DNA of 64,000 bases from DATFVA01 sp963832355. Lineage in GTDB: Bacteria > Bacteroidota > Ignavibacteria > Ignavibacteriales > Ignavibacteriaceae. Shown here piece by piece: positions 16,911-26,085 of this stretch (positions within the stretch are counted from its first letter, which is position 1; the number at the start of each line of letters is the position of its first letter). The notes beneath the pieces were generated by a model. It made no database searches. It was given only the letters and a program-made list of their open reading frames with translations, and was not told the DNA's origin. A program made the position numbers and the translations under genes. The stretch covers positions 62,001 to 126,000 of the forward strand of contig CAWHTX010000019.1 of assembly GCA_963832355.1 (NCBI GenBank). The letters are read 5' to 3'.

Positions 16911-19016
16911 TCAATCTAAAATCTTTTTCAGGACATAGCCAGAAGAAGGTTTAACTTCAATTTCAGAGACAACGCTTCCCTGGGATTCAATACCTGCTTT
17001 CTCGGGCGAGACCAGCACTTCCCACTCTCCCTTAGGCAGGTGAAATTCCTCTTCGCTGTCAGGGTGGGCATTGAATAAGACTATAAATTCATCTCCCTCA
17101 TATTTAAGATCATAGCCCAGCGCAAACTGGTTATCACTTATATCATAAAATGTAATATCTTCATACCCCGCTCTTCTGAACGCTTCATATTTATTTCGTA
17201 TGGCGATCAATCCTTTGTAGTAATTAACCAGTTCGGCATTATCATCAGCGTATTCATAATTGATATAGTTAGTCTCGTTATCCTTATTATAGCTGTTATG
17301 ATCTATCCGGCCCTTCTCCTCATCGTTCACATTTATATCTTTAGGGATTACTTTACTGCGCGCGAACTCCTGTCCCGCGTGTATCATTGTCATTCCCTGA
17401 GAGGTCATCAGAAACAAGGCGCTGAGTTTATTAAGTTGGAGCTGTTCAGGAGTAAGTTCTGCATTTTTATCAACGTCGGTTATTACCTCATCCGGCTTCA
17501 CATTCCCCAGGCCAATGCGTATAAAATCTCCCAGTGTGTAACCGTCGTGCGATTCAAGATAATTTACCGAATGCTCCTTTTTCTGAAATAAACCCAGTGT
17601 GTCTCTTACCAGTGTGCCGTTCACGTAGCTTTTTATTCGCGCGGGACTATTATTCCCGTACCATTCGCCGAAGATCCATCCTAACCCGTTAACAGGGTTT
17701 TCTCCCTTCACGCCGTTACGGATCTGATCATTCCAGGAACCCCAGCCTCTTAATGAAAATCCTGCAGGATCATACCCTCCGCCCCATGGTTCGCAGACGA
17801 TCACAACATCGGGATTGATTTTCTGTGCCTCGTGTATTACCGCTTCAACTGTTTCCCAGTCGATAAGCTTACCAAGATCGAAACGGAATCCGTCAATGTG
17901 GTATTCCTTCATCCAGTAGAGGACGCTCTCCACGATCATCCGGCGCATCATCGGACGCTCGGTTTTAATATCATTACCCGTCCCGCTATGAGCAATAAAG
18001 TGTCCGTTCTCATCCATCCGAAAATAATAATCCTTGTCAATCTCTTTGAGGTTGCCGGTCTCATACTCCGAAATGTGATTATACACCACATCCATCATTA
18101 CAGCTATTCCCTCTTTATGGAATGCCTTAACCATATCCTTAAAATCGTTTATGGGTTTAGTGGTCGTACCGCTCCAGGTGTTCCATTTTATCTCGTCGGT
18201 TCTTTCGCTGTAGTAGCTTTCAGGAGCGAAGAAAGCAGCAGTCATATAACCCCAGTGATTGCGTTCATAAGGATTCCAGGAATTCAGCCTTCCGTTCAGC
18301 GAATCCTTAAATGGTATTTCAATATTTGCGAACTCCTGTGTAGGCAGAAGTTCTACAGTATTCACGCCAAGGGCTTTTATATAACTGAGTCCGCCGGGTT
18401 TATTCTTCTCTGTGAGTCCCTGGTAAGTGCCGCGTTCCTCAACACCCGAGCTTTTATCTTCAGTCATATCACGCACATGCATTTCATAGATGATGAGGTC
18501 ACGCCAGTCGCGCCTGATCCACTCATCACCTTCCCAGTCGTACCCACCCTCCTTCACTACCATCGAATGCCTTGGTGTAAAGTAGGTATTATGAGAAGCT
18601 AAAGCCCGTGAATACGGGTCGATACACAGGACAATTTCTTTTCCGGGCTGCTGAACCTTATAGTTATAATATTTTCCGTACAGCTCACCGTCAATAACGG
18701 TCTCCCACACCCAGTTTTCATCTTTAGTCATTTCAAATTCAGTTCCCTTCTCATCCGAAGGCTCATCAAACAGTACCAGCGAAATCTTCTCAGCAGAAGT
18801 TGAGAAAAGCCGGAACAGCGTTTTTCCATCCTGTACAAACGAACCGAGTTTCTTATCAGAATATATCTTATCAAGTTCCTGCTGATGCTTGAGGAACTCA
18901 GTCTGCTTCTTACTTCTCTTCAATTTTTTGTCAGTGACAAACAATTCTGCACCTGTAATTTTGTTGCAAATTAAAACCGTTAAAAGCACACAAATTATTA
19001 TTGTATAAAATTTCAT
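16911..19016 (-). CDS. secreted GH13 pullulanase/alpha-amylase-type glucosidase
   Basis: A 701-residue enzyme with a signal peptide (1-22), an N-terminal CBM48/early-set domain (about 55-160; FRLFSTSAEKISLVLFDE) and a GH13 barrel. The conserved regions are MDVVYNH (308-314), GFRFDLGKLID with nucleophile D380, VIVCEPWGGG with acid/base E409, and ESHDG with D491. The order CBM48-GH13 and the region-II form GFRFDL resemble type I pullulanases and debranching enzymes. The classical YNWGYDP motif is replaced by RNHWGYMTA (252-260), so the cleavage preference (alpha-1,6 or alpha-1,4) is uncertain. Probably degrades starch or glycogen-like glucans in the periplasm or outside. It is followed on the same strand upstream by a small unknown gene 24 bases away. 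Confidence 0.9.
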   Translation of the reverse strand: MKFYTIIICVLLTVLICNKITGAELFVTDKKLKRSKKQTEFLKHQQELDKIYSDKKLGSFVQDGKTLFRLFSTSAEKISLVLFDEPSDEKGTEFEMTKDENWVWETVIDGELYGKYYNYKVQQPGKEIVLCIDPYSRALASHNTYFTPRHSMVVKEGGYDWEGDEWIRRDWRDLIIYEMHVRDMTEDKSSGVEERGTYQGLTEKNKPGGLSYIKALGVNTVELLPTQEFANIEIPFKDSLNGRLNSWNPYERNHWGYMTAAFFAPESYYSERTDEIKWNTWSGTTTKPINDFKDMVKAFHKEGIAVMMDVVYNHISEYETGNLKEIDKDYYFRMDENGHFIAHSGTGNDIKTERPMMRRMIVESVLYWMKEYHIDGFRFDLGKLIDWETVEAVIHEAQKINPDVVIVCEPWGGGYDPAGFSLRGWGSWNDQIRNGVKGENPVNGLGWIFGEWYGNNSPARIKSYVNGTLVRDTLGLFQKKEHSVNYLESHDGYTLGDFIRIGLGNVKPDEVITDVDKNAELTPEQLQLNKLSALFLMTSQGMTMIHAGQEFARSKVIPKDINVNDEEKGRIDHNSYNKDNETNYINYEYADDNAELVNYYKGLIAIRNKYEAFRRAGYEDITFYDISDNQFALGYDLKYEGDEFIVLFNAHPDSEEEFHLPKGEWEVLVSPEKAGIESQGSVVSEIEVKPSSGYVLKKILD

Positions 19017-19040
19017 GGGTTTAAGAAAATTTCGTGTGAT

Positions 19041-19373
19041 CTACTCCCCTGCCAGTATCTTACCGTCAACAACGGGAGTAACACAAATCAGCGGACTTTC
19101 AGGTAATTTAAATTTGGAAAAGATCTCTTCGAAAAGCTGGAACTGCATACCACGCTTCTCAAGCTTGGCAAAACGGTTATAGCTCATGAACCTGCCGTGC
19201 TTATCCCTCGGAGCATCGAAGCGGTAAGCTGATTCAAAATCCTCCTTCGCACGGCTCTTCAGAAACTTAATCTTATTATCGTCGCCGCCTTCACGCTCAT
19301 AGGCCACAGCGCGGAACTCCTCCACAAGATTATTATTTATGATGAGGTATATGTTCAGTATAATTTCATTCAT
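19041..19373 (-). CDS. hypothetical protein
   Basis: A 110-residue protein of no recognised family. It is mostly soluble and charged, with a hydrophobic N-terminal strand (MNEIILNIYLIINNNLVEEF) that is not a typical signal peptide. A basic, aromatic middle (DKHGRFMSYNRFAKLEKRGMQF) and a hydrophobic C-terminal strand (PLICVTPVVDGKILAGE) follow. Its stop codon is 24 bases before the pullulanase-type gene start on the same strand, so they may be co-transcribed. Codon composition looks like its neighbours. It could be a real small conserved protein; function unknown. Confidence 0.5.
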   Translation of the reverse strand: MNEIILNIYLIINNNLVEEFRAVAYEREGGDDNKIKFLKSRAKEDFESAYRFDAPRDKHGRFMSYNRFAKLEKRGMQFQLFEEIFSKFKLPESPLICVTPVVDGKILAGE

Positions 19374-19397
19374 TACGTATTAATATTATCTTCTTTT

Positions 19398-19424
19398 GTC
19401 ATCCCGAACTTGTTTCGGGATCTG
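19398..19424. repeat. REP-like palindrome, CCCGAAC...TTTCGGG family
   Basis: A palindrome with arms ATCCCGAA / TTTCGGGAT, opened by GTC and closed by CTG. Read on the minus strand it is GATCCCGAAACAAGTTCGGG plus ATGAC, differing at three positions from the copy at 26086-26110. It overlaps the stop codon and last codons of the 19399-20094 gene. Confidence 0.75.
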
Positions 19425-20094
19425 TTTCTCTATTAACATTCCTGTTATTTAATGCAAAGAATCCCAGTGCCACCGCGTACCCGGAAGCAAACTTACAGAG
19501 CACGCTCTCAATGCTGTTAACCAAACCGGGCAAATTTAATAAAAGAAGAGTAAAAGATGCTATAACCGGGATAATAATAAAATAGTGACCTTTTATTAAA
19601 AGCCGGGTCTGTTTTACAGGAAATTCCCTGTTATTAATATTACGGTATAATAAGAAAAATGAGATAAAGATGGGAAGGTAATAGAACGCACCGTATAAAG
19701 TACCCAGCGGATAGTTGTACGAGGCATAAAGGACACTGCATTTCACTACCGAAAATTCATTAATGACCGAGGCGTAATAGATAACAAAAAAGATGGCAGG
19801 CAGAAAGATCAGCGGCGCAAGTTTGAATCTTATTTTCAGATAAGTCAATACAAGAAGGAGACTTAACGGCGGAAGAGAAGAGATCAATGCGAAAGCTGTA
19901 TAAGCCATCCGGGACGACTTAATCCCGATCCCGCAGATAAGGTATTCTGAGACCTGGTACCCTGCAAGCAGCAGGATTATAGCGAAAACCAGAACATTCG
20001 ATTTATTTTTATCGACGAAAATAACCAGGTTCACCAGCAGCACAATTTCTATACAAGCAATTAAAAGAGAAGCAATTCCGTCGAGATTATTCAA
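19399..20094 (-). CDS. seven-helix membrane protein, unknown function
   Basis: A 231-residue protein with about seven hydrophobic helices (roughly 8-28, 34-54, 66-87, 92-112, 130-150, 167-187, 198-215), without attached signalling domains. It resembles the 7TM sensory region found at the N-terminus of some histidine kinases, but here it stands alone. The final residues TDPETSSG and the stop codon are supplied by a REP palindrome (19398-19424), so the original C-terminus has probably been replaced or extended. Divergent from the methyltransferase at 20163. Function unknown. Confidence 0.6.
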   Translation of the reverse strand: MNNLDGIASLLIACIEIVLLVNLVIFVDKNKSNVLVFAIILLLAGYQVSEYLICGIGIKSSRMAYTAFALISSLPPLSLLLVLTYLKIRFKLAPLIFLPAIFFVIYYASVINEFSVVKCSVLYASYNYPLGTLYGAFYYLPIFISFFLLYRNINNREFPVKQTRLLIKGHYFIIIPVIASFTLLLLNLPGLVNSIESVLCKFASGYAVALGFFALNNRNVNRETDPETSSG

Positions 20095-20162
20095 GGTAGA
20101 TAAAGGAAAATTTTAAAATCATCCGTAAATATATGAAATTGTATTATGCATTTCGATAATTA

Positions 20163-20831
20163 TTGCTGGGAGATATTCAAATAGAATCTTTAGAGGAAAT
20201 AAACCGGCTGACACAGGCTGCTTATGACAAAGCAGCAGGGAAGTATTACGATCTTTTTTATGACGAGCTTGAGAAGAAGGAATTCGACCGGCAGTTTATT
20301 GATGAATACCTGGGATATTTTAGTCATGGTTCACTTATTTGCAGCGCCAGTTGCGGACCGTGCGGGCACATCGAAAATTATATATCTCAAAAGGGATTCA
20401 AGGTAATCGGTTTAGATATTTCCGCAAAATGTATTGAGATAGCAAAAGAACACTTTCCCGAAATTCAGTTTGAAATCGGCGACTTCACGAAAATGAAATA
20501 TGAGGATAATTATTTCGATGGACTTGTGTCATATTATTCGATAATAGATACTCCTGTGCAATATCTGGATAAAGTTCTGAAGGAATTCAACCGGGTGCTG
20601 AAGAAAGACGGGTACCTGCTTCTGGTTGTAAAAGAGGGTGAAACTGAAGGTTATGAAGAAGACCTTCTGGGGATAAAAACAAAAATATATTACTCCGTTT
20701 TCACCAAAGCACAGATTGAAGACGCACTTTCGAATGCTGGCTTTGAGAACATTAGAACAATTCAGCGCAAACCCTATCCGAATGAAATTCAACTTGAACG
20801 GATATACTCAATTAGTAAAAAGATATCTTAA
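20163..20831 (+). CDS. class I SAM-dependent methyltransferase
   Basis: A 222-residue protein with a Rossmann-like methyltransferase core: motif I region LICSASCGPCGHIENYI (about 58-74, unusually Cys-rich compared with the usual D-x-G-x-G-x-G), VIGLDISAKCIEIAKEHFP with the SAM-ribose acidic residue (about 83-100), FEIGDFTKMKYEDNYFDGLVS and LKEFNRVLKKDGYLLLVV. Start is TTG at 20163: a TAA stop lies two codons upstream and no ATG occurs before the core begins. Substrate unknown. It is convergent with the triple-SnoaL gene; 24 bases separate the stop codons. Confidence 0.8.
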   Translation: MLGDIQIESLEEINRLTQAAYDKAAGKYYDLFYDELEKKEFDRQFIDEYLGYFSHGSLICSASCGPCGHIENYISQKGFKVIGLDISAKCIEIAKEHFPEIQFEIGDFTKMKYEDNYFDGLVSYYSIIDTPVQYLDKVLKEFNRVLKKDGYLLLVVKEGETEGYEEDLLGIKTKIYYSVFTKAQIEDALSNAGFENIRTIQRKPYPNEIQLERIYSISKKIS

Positions 20832-20855
20832 TCTATATAACAAGGAGCATTATCA

Positions 20856-22352
20856 TTACTTCTTTTCAGATATCGCTGCCATCAGCTGCTGCACAGTACC
20901 GAGCATGTCACACTCACTCCACGTTTCCACAATCTTTCCGTCCGCCAGACGATAAATACTGATTCCGTCCTGCGTCACTTTATTTCCCAGTGCTTTATGA
21001 GTACCGGTAAATGTCCATCTGACGGCTACTTTATTCCCATCCACGAATAAATCCTGCACCACCAGAGAGAGATCGGGGAAAGGAATGAGACATTCATCAA
21101 CTGCCCATTTTTTATAACTTTCCAGGTCAGTAACGTGTGGATGCGCAGGATCATGAAATACAAAGTCAGGAGAATATACTCTATCGATGACATTATTCAG
21201 AGTATCAATGTTCCTTTGATTCCATGCTTCATATTCACTCATAACTATAGACTTATTTTCTGCCGGTGTCCCGGGGTCTCCTGTTTTACCTGATGGCTCA
21301 CTCCAGACAAAGTCTTTTGGCTCAGATCTCATCATAGCTGGAGGACCTTCTTTCGTCGTGGGTATTAGGCCAAGCTGCTGCATCACTCCAAGATTATCAA
21401 ACTGCCACCACTCCTCGGCTATTTTATTCCCTTCAAAACGAAAAATGACGATCCATGTATTAGTATAATTAACAGGATCAATTTGTTTTTCTCCTATCTT
21501 ACCTATCCATGTACCTTCAGCAGAAAATCGGGCAGCAATTTTATTTCCCTTGCCTAATAGATCATTTATTTCAGAATGAAAATCCTGAATATCAGTCGGG
21601 GTTCTTTCAATTTCATTTTTGTAGCTGACCAGATCTTTTACTTCAGGAAATTGAGGGATATGGCTGGCAAAATCTTTAGTAAATATTTCCTCAGCTATTG
21701 ATATTTCAATATTGTTCCAGAGCTTAAGCCATTGATCGGTAATAACTTTTTTCTTCTCTATAGTCCCAGATTCCTGCACTTCACGCCACTCTCGCGCTAA
21801 CTCCATCCAGCCATTTGCGCTTTCTGCGCTTAGAACGATTTTGCCGTCAGGCATCAACTCTTTAAGCCGGGTGCTCTTTTCTCCGGATGCCCATTTAATA
21901 AGAGGACTAAAAGCTGCGGCGCTTGCATTACGGCTTTCTGATGTTCTTTCAAATTTCACATTTTGTATCAGGCCATCGTTAAAGACAAATGTTACAGGAT
22001 CATAGAATCCCTTGCTAACGCCAAGCATTTTACTCAGATCATTTTCATCGGTACACTTACAAACGACAGAATCTCCGTTTATTTTAACATCACTGAAAGC
22101 TAGACGAGTATTTACAACGCTGTCCCATTCAGCACCATCACGAAGTGCTTGTTTTCCGCTGCCTTTTAAAACATCTACATCGAAAACAACATTATCCGTA
22201 TAGTGAGAAAGTGCATTATCGATATTATTAATGTTAAAGGCTTGCTCAATCGTTCTAACCCGATCTACTTTGACAGTTGAACAGGAAAGAAAAAAAATAA
22301 ATAAAACGAATTCCAGTTGGACCAGAATTATAATTTTAACATTAATTTTCAT
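20856..22352 (-). CDS. lipoprotein with three tandem SnoaL/NTF2-like domains
   Basis: A 498-residue secreted lipoprotein (lipobox FLSC after a hydrophobic signal; AGGAG ribosome site). Three NTF2-like domains follow. The first is about 30-165 (IEQAFNINNIDNALSHYTDNVVFDVDV). The second is about 195-335 (WLKLWNNIEISIAEEIFTKD ending KIAEEWWQFDNLGVMQQLG). The third is about 370-495 (EAWNQRNIDTLNNVIDRVYSPDFVFHDP ending KIVETWSECDMLGTVQQL). Domains two and three are the SnoaL ester-cyclase/hydroxylase-like type ending in E-x-W-x-x-x-D. The fold binds small hydrophobic ligands or catalyses aldol/isomerisation chemistry in a cone-shaped pocket; the reaction here is unknown. Last gene of an apparent minus-strand operon led by the AraC regulator. 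Confidence 0.85.
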   Translation of the reverse strand: MKINVKIIILVQLEFVLFIFFLSCSTVKVDRVRTIEQAFNINNIDNALSHYTDNVVFDVDVLKGSGKQALRDGAEWDSVVNTRLAFSDVKINGDSVVCKCTDENDLSKMLGVSKGFYDPVTFVFNDGLIQNVKFERTSESRNASAAAFSPLIKWASGEKSTRLKELMPDGKIVLSAESANGWMELAREWREVQESGTIEKKKVITDQWLKLWNNIEISIAEEIFTKDFASHIPQFPEVKDLVSYKNEIERTPTDIQDFHSEINDLLGKGNKIAARFSAEGTWIGKIGEKQIDPVNYTNTWIVIFRFEGNKIAEEWWQFDNLGVMQQLGLIPTTKEGPPAMMRSEPKDFVWSEPSGKTGDPGTPAENKSIVMSEYEAWNQRNIDTLNNVIDRVYSPDFVFHDPAHPHVTDLESYKKWAVDECLIPFPDLSLVVQDLFVDGNKVAVRWTFTGTHKALGNKVTQDGISIYRLADGKIVETWSECDMLGTVQQLMAAISEKK

Positions 22353-22415
22353 TGTTTACTCCTCTGTTAATTAAAACTATTGTGGTTAACTAACTTCTCT
22401 TCAGGTTTTAATAAA

Positions 22416-22532
22416 TCAGATATTAAATAAGCTGCTTTCTTTGCACCTTGGTTCGTTTGCTATTGCCAGATCTCTTGTTATATGCCCCAGACCAAGAGAA
22501 CCGCTTATATAAAGAACTTTTGGGTTATTCAT
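22416..22532 (-). pseudogene. truncated N-terminus of a second glycosyltransferase
   Basis: A 38-codon reading frame with a good ribosome site (AGAGGGAA) starts 12 bases after the glycosyltransferase stop codon. It encodes MNNPKVLYISGSLGLGHITR followed by DLAIANEPRCKESSLFNI and a stop. The first 27 residues are a classic GT-B (MurG/UGT-like) first strand and Gly-loop; the rest is unrelated tail. It is best read as the stump of a deleted second glycosyltransferase. Confidence 0.65.
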
Positions 22533-22544
22533 TTCTATTCCCTC

Positions 22545-23801
22545 TTAAATTAAACCAGAAACAATTTTAGCAACTTCTAATGCCCCATCTTTCCGGGACT
22601 GCCAGAGCTGTAATTTTTCCATACTTCTTTTGTAACGGCTGTCTTTCAATATTTTTTCTATCGAGTGCTTTAACAGACCCTTGTAAAGATTCCTTCGTGA
22701 TAAACAAATACCTGCACCATGACGTTCTATCAACCTTAAATTAAAGTTTTGTTCGGGCTGAATCGGGAATCCTATTACAGGAGTTCCTGCAGAAACAGCT
22801 GTCTGAACACTTCCCTGACCGCCATGGATTACAGCAATATCACATAACGGCATAACCAAATGAGAAGGAAGAAAGTCAACAACCAAAATTTTATCCGATG
22901 AAGAGAATGTATTTTTATATACCAAGGCACAAAACACTGTCCGGACATCCATTCCGGATAATGTATTATAAACCTCTTGTAAATCTTTTTTATTTCCGGA
23001 AGCCATCGCAACGTAAATTTTAGACTTATCAGTGTTAAGAAACCTGTAGACTTTTTCCGGCATGTCTCCAAATAATTTTGCGAAAATAGGTCCTGCATAT
23101 CTTAATCTTGCAGATGGTCTGTAAAATTTAGTTTGAGGTTTCCATTCTTCCATTTCTTTTTCAGAAATCCCGAGAATTTCCGGTACATCTGTAACCAGAG
23201 TATGATCTCCCATCATTAGATCAAAAAAGCTTTGGATTGGTTTTATTCCTATTTCATCTGCAATACTGTTAAATAGTTTAAGCTGAAATGGTATGTATGG
23301 AAACAACTTTGTAAAAAATTTATTTATCCATTTATCAGGTATAAATCGTGTAAATAAATAATCGAAGCATTCGCTAAAAGCGAACATTCCCTTTTCCAAA
23401 GCCGGAGGAACAAATGAACCCAGATGAGTGACAATTAACGGAATATTTAAATATCTGGCTGATAATGCCGAGGGCAGATTAAAACCGGTAATTACAGCAT
23501 CTGCTTCCCTGGATTTAAATAATTCAATTTCTGATTTAACATATTTCATCAGCGAAGACTTACTATAAACATTTTTCCATGGTTTATTAATGGAATTAAG
23601 ATATTGTAAGCAGTCTTCATGAGACATTACAGGTTCAATTTTCTGATAAGGAATTTTTTCATCTCTGAATATGAATTCATAAGTCCCTCCGTGAGTAGCA
23701 AGGATTACAGGCAAATTGATTTCGCGCAGCTTTTTATATATAGCTGTCATGCGCGAAGTCTCAGACAGAAACGCACAATTGGGAAAACAAACAACTGACA
23801 T
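22545..23801 (-). CDS. GT-B glycosyltransferase (GT1/UGT-like)
   Basis: A 418-residue cytosolic glycosyltransferase of the GT1/MGT type. The N-terminal acceptor half has FPNCAFLSETSRMTAIYKKL and ITGFNLPSALSARYLNIPLIV. The C-terminal nucleotide-sugar half carries the donor motif HGGQGSVQTAVSAGTPVIGF followed by PIQPEQNFNLRLIERHGAG (about 335-375), the bacterial form of the UGT signature. It probably transfers a sugar to a small lipophilic acceptor. Downstream, after 12 bases, lies the stump of another glycosyltransferase; upstream, 58 bases away, is a SnoaL-like lipoprotein. This context suggests modification or detoxification of small molecules, which is inference. Confidence 0.85.
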   Translation of the reverse strand: MSVVCFPNCAFLSETSRMTAIYKKLREINLPVILATHGGTYEFIFRDEKIPYQKIEPVMSHEDCLQYLNSINKPWKNVYSKSSLMKYVKSEIELFKSREADAVITGFNLPSALSARYLNIPLIVTHLGSFVPPALEKGMFAFSECFDYLFTRFIPDKWINKFFTKLFPYIPFQLKLFNSIADEIGIKPIQSFFDLMMGDHTLVTDVPEILGISEKEMEEWKPQTKFYRPSARLRYAGPIFAKLFGDMPEKVYRFLNTDKSKIYVAMASGNKKDLQEVYNTLSGMDVRTVFCALVYKNTFSSSDKILVVDFLPSHLVMPLCDIAVIHGGQGSVQTAVSAGTPVIGFPIQPEQNFNLRLIERHGAGICLSRRNLYKGLLKHSIEKILKDSRYKRSMEKLQLWQSRKDGALEVAKIVSGLI

Positions 23802-23859
23802 TTTACGGTTATAGTTGATTATTAGAATTACACTTTAATTCCCCGGAGAATAACATAAA

Positions 23860-24384
23860 TTATTTCATCTCTTCGGCAGAAGGTGGTACCAATTTAAAAC
23901 CAAGCTGTTCCATTGAAGCCTGATTGTTATAAGCATTCCACTCTTCAATCATTTTTCCATTTTCAATATGAACAATTGCATTACCCCAGATATCTATAGA
24001 TTTTCCTGTTGGCGGCATTCCTCCATAAGGTCCGGTGTTAGTGCCTGTAAGATGCCAGCGGCTAGCCATTTTATTTTCCGAAAAGACTCTATCTTCGGAT
24101 ACCAGTTTCAGATCGGGAAGCATAGTTCTTGTATCTGTTATTTCTTTCTTCATCGCATCTAACCCCTTAATGGGAGGCGAGTCATTTTTATGATAAATGA
24201 AATTTGAGTCAAGAATGGCATCTAATTCCGCCACATTCCCGGTATTCCAGATTTCATAAATTTTATTATTAATTTCATTCATCCGTTCAGAGTTATCAGC
24301 TTTTTGCTGCTGGCATCCCGCTAAAACGAATAAAATTAATAGTGCCGGAAGAACTAAACAAAGTAACCCTCTCAGTGAATTCAT
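23860..24384 (-). CDS. SnoaL-like (ester cyclase family) lipoprotein
   Basis: A 174-residue lipoprotein: signal MNSLRGLLCLVLPALLILFV with lipobox LAGC at about 21-24, and a good AGGAG ribosome site. One NTF2-like domain, INNKIYEIWNTGNVAELDAI through WGNAIVHIENGKMIEEWNAY, ends with the E-x-W motif that marks the SnoaL ester-cyclase group. Closely similar in plan to domains two and three of the 20856-22352 protein, so probably a paralogue. Located in the outer or inner membrane facing the periplasm. Reaction unknown. Confidence 0.85.
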   Translation of the reverse strand: MNSLRGLLCLVLPALLILFVLAGCQQQKADNSERMNEINNKIYEIWNTGNVAELDAILDSNFIYHKNDSPPIKGLDAMKKEITDTRTMLPDLKLVSEDRVFSENKMASRWHLTGTNTGPYGGMPPTGKSIDIWGNAIVHIENGKMIEEWNAYNNQASMEQLGFKLVPPSAEEMK

Positions 24385-24453
24385 TTTTTGCTCCTGTGTG
24401 TTTGTTACAGAGAATTAATTATTTAAGGTTAGTGATAATCAATTTTGTCCTGA

Positions 24454-25008
24454 TTATTTCTCTTTATTAAATTCAATGTAATGCGGCAGAAATGAGTCTG
24501 TCGTCCAGAAGATCTTATATTTATAGCTAACGAGTTCCAAACGTTCGGGAATAACTTTTATTAAGATCATATCCTTTTCACGATCGGGATAATATCTTTT
24601 CCAGTATTCCTTCCAGTGTACTTCTTTCTCAGCAGGATCATTTACCAGATGCGCTTTCCCGTTTATTGACACATAACTCGATGCCTTTGTATCGTAATAA
24701 AAAACTGCAACGTTTGGATTATTTTTTATCTGTTTGACTTTTCTTGTTTTGGGATTTGTTGCAAACCAGATTACCAGCCCGTCTTCAGGTGGAAAAGGAT
24801 CCATTTCCCGGGCATGGGGCTTACCATCTTCATCAACCGAAACCAGAACCCGGCATTTCGCACCTTCCATTATTGTGTTTGCAACACTAAGCATGCTATC
24901 CCGGCTGATTTCCCCCGTAATGTTCTTATTCTGGGCATTACTTATTGAAGAAAGGAAAAGAATTAAAAAAAGTAGATTTCCAAGAGTCCTTACTGATAGA
25001 GATACCAT
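24454..25008 (-). CDS. secreted pyridoxamine 5'-phosphate oxidase-fold (PPOX) protein
   Basis: A 184-residue protein with a signal peptide (to about residue 25, SNAQ) and a split-barrel FMN-binding domain of the general-stress-protein-26 type: CRVLVSVDEDGKPHAREMDP, VIWFATNPKTRKVKQIKNNPNVAVFYYD, YVSINGKAHLVND. Members bind FMN, F420 or haem and reduce or bind small molecules. A signal peptide on this fold is unusual because relatives are generally cytosolic. AGAGG precedes the ATG. Lies between the AraC regulator and a SnoaL lipoprotein in the same direction. Confidence 0.83.
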   Translation of the reverse strand: MVSLSVRTLGNLLFLILFLSSISNAQNKNITGEISRDSMLSVANTIMEGAKCRVLVSVDEDGKPHAREMDPFPPEDGLVIWFATNPKTRKVKQIKNNPNVAVFYYDTKASSYVSINGKAHLVNDPAEKEVHWKEYWKRYYPDREKDMILIKVIPERLELVSYKYKIFWTTDSFLPHYIEFNKEK

Positions 25009-25116
25009 TTCAACCTCTGAATGATGTGGGCCTTATCTGAACCTGGAAATAAATTTACAATTGCCGGGAAAACATGCGTTGTAAAAAATGGACTTTTTTA
25101 TTTTTCGGCGGGAATC

Positions 25117-25944
25117 TTACAAGGAGGTAAAAAATTCAAAAGCAATATGCTTTCGACTGTTAATAAATTCAACAGGTGTCATTCCTGTTAGTTCTTTAAA
25201 TGTATGCGTAAAATGAGGACGGTCGTAGAAGAATCCCCTGAATGTAATTTCCTGCAATGGATATTTTTTTTGCTGAATCAAATATATCAGATAATGAAGC
25301 TGTAATATCTTTGAGAACTTTTTAGGTGAGAGTCCTACTATTTCCTTGAACTTTCGGTCCAGTTGTCTCTCGCAGACTTCTATACTATCAGCCACTTCCC
25401 GTATGGGAATAATACCATGGTTCTTCTCGAAAATCTCAATACTTTTTTCAACATATAGGTTAGGTATCTTTGCTTCAGATAGTTTTGTCAGTAGTAAATT
25501 ATTTATCAGGATAATCTGCTCATCGATATCATCTGTGTTTAATAATTTATCATTCAGTTCACACACTTCCTTCAGAGAAAATATACTATTAAGTTCAACA
25601 AGTTTATTTTTATACCTGACAGGAGACTGGTGGAACATATAATAAAATCCCGAAGCTGTAAATTCAAAAAGTATTTGTAAGAGTTCGCCTCTGTATTTAA
25701 CATATATTTCTTCGGTTTTGATACCGGCGATCATCAGGCGTGATCCGGGCATAATAGTTCGATCGTTAAAAAGCGATGCCGGAATATCTTTATGATTATA
25801 GGAAATATAGTTGTAGGGACTTAGTGTTAATTTCTGGGTAAAACTGATATCTCCGTCACTCTCAAAAACCGAAATCTTCTTAATAAATGGCCTAAGCTCA
25901 GGCGGGGGATTTAAATGTTTTATTTTTATAGAATCTTTACCCAT
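25117..25944 (-). CDS. AraC-family transcriptional regulator
   Basis: A 275-residue regulator. The N-terminal region (about 1-165) matches the DUF6597-like sensing half found in many Bacteroidota AraC proteins (KHLNPPPELRPFIKKISVFES). The C-terminal double helix-turn-helix (about 170-268) has IREVADSIEVCERQLDRKFK and the second helix/terminal signature GFFYDRPHFTHTFKELTGMTPVEF. Being first in a run of same-strand genes with short gaps (108, 69, 58, 12, 63 bases), it is the likely local regulator of the PPOX, SnoaL and glycosyltransferase genes. Effector unknown. Confidence 0.9.
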   Translation of the reverse strand: MGKDSIKIKHLNPPPELRPFIKKISVFESDGDISFTQKLTLSPYNYISYNHKDIPASLFNDRTIMPGSRLMIAGIKTEEIYVKYRGELLQILFEFTASGFYYMFHQSPVRYKNKLVELNSIFSLKEVCELNDKLLNTDDIDEQIILINNLLLTKLSEAKIPNLYVEKSIEIFEKNHGIIPIREVADSIEVCERQLDRKFKEIVGLSPKKFSKILQLHYLIYLIQQKKYPLQEITFRGFFYDRPHFTHTFKELTGMTPVEFINSRKHIAFEFFTSL

Positions 25945-26030
25945 AAAAATACCCTTAAACGTACCAACTGCTTAAATATAATAATTACTGACGATTGGGG
26001 CAAAGTCGGTAAAAAATTTTATTGAAAGTC

Positions 26031-26060
26031 ATAAAAAGCCCCCGGCGGGAAACCGGGGGC
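26031..26060 (-). terminator. terminator downstream of the tricorn-type gene
   Basis: Stem GCCCCCGG / CCGGGGGC with a 7-base loop; on the minus strand it is followed by TTTTTATGAC. About 90 bases after the protease stop codon, beyond two REP palindromes. Confidence 0.88.
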
Positions 26061-26085
26061 AATATTTGGGCTCTGATATTTAGAA

